From the NCBI RefSeq assembly GCF_001905665.1, contig NZ_LIVX01000001.1, positions 1,116,001 to 1,180,000 on the forward strand: 64,000 nucleotides of DNA, written 5' to 3'. A program made the translations under genes and the position numbers. Of this stretch, positions 60,798-64,000 are shown piece after piece. Origin of the DNA: Streptomyces sp. CB02261. GTDB taxonomy: Bacteria > Actinomycetota > Actinomycetes > Streptomycetales > Streptomycetaceae. The notes beneath the pieces are model-generated. The model was not told the DNA's origin. It saw only the letters and a program-made list of their open reading frames with translations, and searched no databases. Numbering within the stretch: the first letter of the stretch is position 1; each line of letters begins with the position of its first letter.

Positions 60798-62162
60798 ATG
60801 CGTACAACTCTTCGTCCACGCAAGGCCGCAGTGAGCATGACGGCGTTCGCCGCGCTCGCCGCACTCGCCCTCGCGGCGTGCGGCGGCGGCGGGGCCGAGA
60901 AGAAACCGGGGGACACCGCGCCCAGTGGCGGCGCGCTCCCCCTCAAGGGCGAGAAGATCGAGGTCGCCGCCGTCTGGACGGGACCGGAGCAGGAGAACTT
61001 CACGAAGGTTCTGCGGGAGTTCGAGAAGCGCACGGGAGCGACCGTCACCTTCGTGCCGGCCCAGGACCCGATCGTGAACTTCCTCGGCACGAAGATCGCG
61101 GGCGGTTCGCCGCCCGACGTGGCGATGCTCCCGCAGGTCGGCGCGATCCAGCAGGCCGCCGCCCAGAAGTGGCTCAAGCCGGTCGGCCCGGAGGTCAAGG
61201 CCCAGCTGGCGGCGAACTACTCCCGCGGCTGGCAGGAGCTCGGCGCGGTCGACGGCACCCAGTACGGGGTCTACTTCAAGGCCGCCAACAAGTCCCTGGT
61301 CTGGTACAACGCCGCCGTCTTCGAGAACGCGGGCGCCACCGAGCCGAAGACCTGGAAGGAGTTCCTCAGCACGGCCGAGACGATCTCGGCCTCCGGCGTC
61401 ACCCCGGTCTCGGTCGGCGGCGCGGACGGCTGGACCCTCACCGACTGGTTCGAGAACGTCTACCTCTCCCAGGCCGGCCCGGCCAAGTACGACCAGCTGG
61501 CGAAGCACACGATCAAGTGGACCGATCCGTCGGTCACCGCGGCCCTGACCACGCTCGCCGAACTCTTCGGCAAGCCGGCGCTGCTCGCCGGCGGGACGAG
61601 CGGCGCGCTGCAGACGGAGTACCCGGTCTCGGTCACCCAGACCTTCACCGGCGGCGACCAGCCCAAGGGGGCGATGGTCTTCGAGGGCGACTTCGCCGCG
61701 GTGAACATCGCGCAGACGAAGGCGAAGATCGGTACGGACGCGAAGGTCTTCCCGTTCCCCACCGTCGGCGCGGGCTCCAGCCCGGTGGTGACGGCCGGCG
61801 ACGCGGCCGTGGCCCTGAAGGACACCAAGGGCGCGCAGGCGCTGCTCGCCTTCCTCGCCTCCCCGGACGCGGCGAAGATCTGGGCGGCCGAGGGCGGCTT
61901 CCTCTCCCCGAACAAGAACCTGGACCCGGCGGCGTACCCGAACGACGTCCAGCGCGAGATCGCGAAGGCGCTCATCGGCGCCGGTGACGCCTTCCGCTTC
62001 GACATGTCGGACCAGATGCCGCAGTCCTTCGGCGGGACGCCGGGCAAGGGCGAGTGGAAGGCGCTCCAGGACTTCCTGAAGAACCCGAAGGACATCGCGG
62101 GGACGCAGGCACGTCTGGAGGCGGACGCGGCGAAGGCGTACCGGGCCGCGGCGAAGGGCTGA
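60798..62162 (+). CDS. Sugar ABC transporter substrate-binding lipoprotein
   Basis: 454 residues. The lipobox is ALAACGGGG (Cys about 28), followed by a family 1 solute-binding protein (IEVAAVWTGPEQENFTKVLREFEKRTGATVTFV, SPPDVAMLPQVGAIQQ, VYFKAANKSLVWYNAAVFENAG). It binds a carbohydrate outside the membrane; the substrate is not predictable. It is the first gene of an operon with two permeases; the first permease starts 9 bases after its stop. No ATPase gene is in view. Confidence 0.92.
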   Translation: MRTTLRPRKAAVSMTAFAALAALALAACGGGGAEKKPGDTAPSGGALPLKGEKIEVAAVWTGPEQENFTKVLREFEKRTGATVTFVPAQDPIVNFLGTKIAGGSPPDVAMLPQVGAIQQAAAQKWLKPVGPEVKAQLAANYSRGWQELGAVDGTQYGVYFKAANKSLVWYNAAVFENAGATEPKTWKEFLSTAETISASGVTPVSVGGADGWTLTDWFENVYLSQAGPAKYDQLAKHTIKWTDPSVTAALTTLAELFGKPALLAGGTSGALQTEYPVSVTQTFTGGDQPKGAMVFEGDFAAVNIAQTKAKIGTDAKVFPFPTVGAGSSPVVTAGDAAVALKDTKGAQALLAFLASPDAAKIWAAEGGFLSPNKNLDPAAYPNDVQREIAKALIGAGDAFRFDMSDQMPQSFGGTPGKGEWKALQDFLKNPKDIAGTQARLEADAAKAYRAAAKG

Positions 62163-62171
62163 GGCCCCGGC

Positions 62172-63542
62172 ATGCCGAGGACCATCCGCGACCGCGGCGG
62201 CGTCACGAGCGGCGGCGTCACGAGCGTCGCCGCCAGGGGCGGCAACGGCAGGAGCGGCAACGGCAGGCGCAGGACGGTGGCGGCGGGGTTCCTGCTGCCC
62301 GCCCTGCTGCTGCTCGGCGCGCTCGTCGTCTACCCGATCGGGTACTCCGTCCAGCGCTCGCTCTTCGACCGCTCCGGCGACTCCTTCGTCGGCCTGGACA
62401 ACTACATCGCCCTCGTCACCGACGAGTCGCTCCGCACCGCCGTCCGCAACAACCTGATCTGGCTGGTGCTCGCCCCCGCCGTGGCGACCGCCCTCGGACT
62501 GGTCTTCGCCGTGCTCACGGAACGGGTGCGCTGGGGCACGGCGTTCAAGCTGGTCGTCTTCATGCCGATGGCGATCTCGATGCTCGCCGCCGGGATCATC
62601 TTCCGGCTCGTCTACGAGCAGGACCCGGACCGCGGGGTCGCCAACGCCGTCTGGGTCGGGGTCCACGACACCTTCGCCGAGTCGTCCGGCTTCCCCCGGG
62701 CCCGGCCGCTGCCCGTCCACCCGCTGGAACCGGCGGGCGGGGGCGCGTTCGTCACGAAGGAGCCGGTGCGGGCCGGGGAGCCGGTGCGGCTGCCGCTGGT
62801 CGGGGTGGCGCCGGGGCAGATGCCGGAGGAGGCCCGGCCGGCCCGCGAGAGCGCGCCGTCGCCGGGGACCGTCGTCGGCACGGCGTGGCTGGACTTCACC
62901 CGGGGCGGCGGCGGGCGGCCGAACGCCGTCGACCCGGCGGAACTGGGCCTGGCGGGGCTGCGGATCGAGGCCGTACGGGACGGCACGGTGGTCGCCAGGG
63001 CCACAGCCGCCGCGGACGGCACGTTCACGCTGCCCGCCGACCGTGTCGACGGAGCCGTCCTGCGGCTGCCCGCGAGCAACTTCCGGGAGCAGTACAACGG
63101 CGTGGAGTGGCTGGGGCCGTCGCTCGTGACCCCGGCGGTCATCGGGGCGTACGTGTGGATGTGGGCCGGGTTCGCGATGGTGCTGATCGGCGCCGGGCTG
63201 GCCGCCGTGCCGCGCGAGCTGCTCGAAGCGGCGCGGGTGGACGGGGCGAACGAGTGGCAGGTGTTCCGCCGGATCACGGTGCCGCTGCTCGCCCCGGTCC
63301 TCGCGGTCGTCCTCGTCACCCTGATGATCAACGTGCTCAAGGTCTTCGACCTGGTCTTCGTCATCGCGCCGGGCTCCGCCCAGGACGACGCGAACGTGCT
63401 CGCGCTCCAGTTGTACCGCTCGTCCTTCGGTACGGACGCCGATCTCGGGGTCGGCTCGGCCATCGCCGTGCTGCTGCTGCTCCTGGTGGTGCCGGTGATG
63501 GTCTTCAACATCCGCCGCCTGCGCCGGGAGGCCCGCCGATGA
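62172..63542 (+). CDS. Sugar ABC transporter permease with an inserted extracytoplasmic domain
   Basis: 456 residues against about 300 for the family. Three transmembrane helices come first (TVAAGFLLPALLLLGALVVYPIG, LIWLVLAPAVATALGLVFAV, LVVFMPMAISMLAAGIIFRL). An insert of about 140 residues follows (about 165-305), with a carboxypeptidase-regulatory-like segment (LGLAGLRIEAVRDGTVVARATAAADGTFTLPA). Three further helices and the EAA loop RELLEAARVDGANEWQVFRRITVPLL follow. The insert position is like the large P2 loop of Escherichia coli MalF, which contacts the binding protein. The next permease gene overlaps (ATGA). Confidence 0.9.
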   Translation: MPRTIRDRGGVTSGGVTSVAARGGNGRSGNGRRRTVAAGFLLPALLLLGALVVYPIGYSVQRSLFDRSGDSFVGLDNYIALVTDESLRTAVRNNLIWLVLAPAVATALGLVFAVLTERVRWGTAFKLVVFMPMAISMLAAGIIFRLVYEQDPDRGVANAVWVGVHDTFAESSGFPRARPLPVHPLEPAGGGAFVTKEPVRAGEPVRLPLVGVAPGQMPEEARPARESAPSPGTVVGTAWLDFTRGGGGRPNAVDPAELGLAGLRIEAVRDGTVVARATAAADGTFTLPADRVDGAVLRLPASNFREQYNGVEWLGPSLVTPAVIGAYVWMWAGFAMVLIGAGLAAVPRELLEAARVDGANEWQVFRRITVPLLAPVLAVVLVTLMINVLKVFDLVFVIAPGSAQDDANVLALQLYRSSFGTDADLGVGSAIAVLLLLLVVPVMVFNIRRLRREARR

Positions 63543-64000
63543 GTTCCCCCGACGTCCGGTCGTCCCGCCCCCTCGTCGCGCGGGTCGCCGCCCGCGCCGC
63601 CGGGGGCGCGGTGCGCGTGTTCCTCGTCCTGGCCGGGCTGTTCTGGCTGCTGCCGACGGTGGGGCTGCTGCTCTCCTCGCTGCGCTCGCCGTCCGACATC
63701 GCGGCGAGCGGCTGGTGGCAGGTGTTCACGGCCCCGGCGCGGCTGACCACCGAGAACTACACCCATCTCCTCGCGAACGACACGATCACCGGCTCCCTGG
63801 GCTCCACCGTCCTGATCACGGTCCCGGCCACCCTGCTGGTGCTCGTGATCGGCTCGTTCGCCGGGTACGCGTTCGCGTGGCTGGAGTTCCCGGGCCGGGA
63901 CTGGTGGTTCCTGGGCGTGGTCGCGCTGCTCGTGGTGCCGGTGCAGGTCGCCCTGGTCCCGGTGTCGAAGCTCTTCGGGGCGGTGGGGCTCTTCGAGACG
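63539..64000 (+). CDS. Sugar ABC transporter permease (MalG type), partial
   Basis: The start of a second permease gene that runs out of the window. ATG at 63539 overlaps the previous stop (ATGA). The first 154 codons read MSSPDVRSSRPLVARVAARA, then one transmembrane helix (FLVLAGLFWLLPTVGLLLSSLRS). The segment SDIAASGWWQVFTAPARLTTENYTHLL is the usual extracytoplasmic loop of MalG-type subunits. A second helix and the start of a third follow (VLITVPATLLVLVIGSFAGYAFA, WWFLGVVALLVVPVQVALV). Its EAA loop lies beyond the window. Confidence 0.92.
   Translation, partial: MSSPDVRSSRPLVARVAARAAGGAVRVFLVLAGLFWLLPTVGLLLSSLRSPSDIAASGWWQVFTAPARLTTENYTHLLANDTITGSLGSTVLITVPATLLVLVIGSFAGYAFAWLEFPGRDWWFLGVVALLVVPVQVALVPVSKLFGAVGLFET

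Overview
The window is a high-GC, gene-dense stretch of actinobacterial chromosome, almost certainly Streptomyces. The evidence is pervasive third-position G/C, many GTG starts, ATGA/GTGA gene overlaps, a tmRNA tag ending ALAA, and the block YqgE-murA-hup-malic enzyme-helD ... nnaR-narK ... ssrA-smpB-ctp-ftsX-ftsE ... prfB-pkaB-pkaA. That block follows, as I remember it, the core gene order of Streptomyces coelicolor. No rRNA, CRISPR array, prophage, IS element or transposase is visible.

Region by region. 1-6.8 kb: the end of an MFS transporter gene, a Lon-like (S16) protein, an IclR regulator, a DEIH helicase, a Doc-type toxin-antitoxin pair, a second MFS transporter and a tRNA-Cys. 6.9-19.8 kb: an accessory block with the look of an orphan type VII (ESX-like) secretion-associated system. 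It has a three-gene operon (WXG-like protein, 775-residue protein, lipoprotein), a three-gene kinase operon on the other strand (a pseudokinase and two kinases with internal twin-arginine/TM segments and exported PQQ-type domains), and an operon of two WXG-like proteins and a mycosin. A frameshifted small gene lies beyond the mycosin. 19.8-24.7 kb: a three-subunit molybdenum hydroxylase (FAD, 2Fe-2S, Mo) whose large subunit lacks the usual catalytic Glu motif and whose Fe-S subunit has a giant disordered extension. 24.8-29.7 kb: an aminosugar-type ABC importer with a GH20 hexosaminidase.

29.8-49.7 kb: mostly core genes. They include DUF3039, YqgE, MurA, HU, malic enzyme, a candidate structured RNA, HelD, a GNAT, an RsbQ/RsbP/STAS signalling module, NnaR and NarK with a candidate GlnR box, LysR plus MFS, tmRNA and SmpB (trans-translation), an S41 protease and FtsX/FtsE. 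49.8-64 kb: a small zinc-ribbon membrane protein, a repeat-rich LAETG cell-wall protein, RF2, the kinases PkaB and PkaA, a divergent 1493-residue FHA/FtsK-like protein interrupted by a long 14-residue-repeat insert, and a sugar ABC importer whose first permease carries an inserted extracytoplasmic domain. The last permease runs off the window.

The strongest candidates for something new are the kinase/WXG/mycosin block, the FtsK-like protein with an insert between Walker A and Walker B, the Mo-enzyme without its catalytic Glu, and the candidate RNA at 34.8 kb. All functional statements come from reading motifs; no database search was run.
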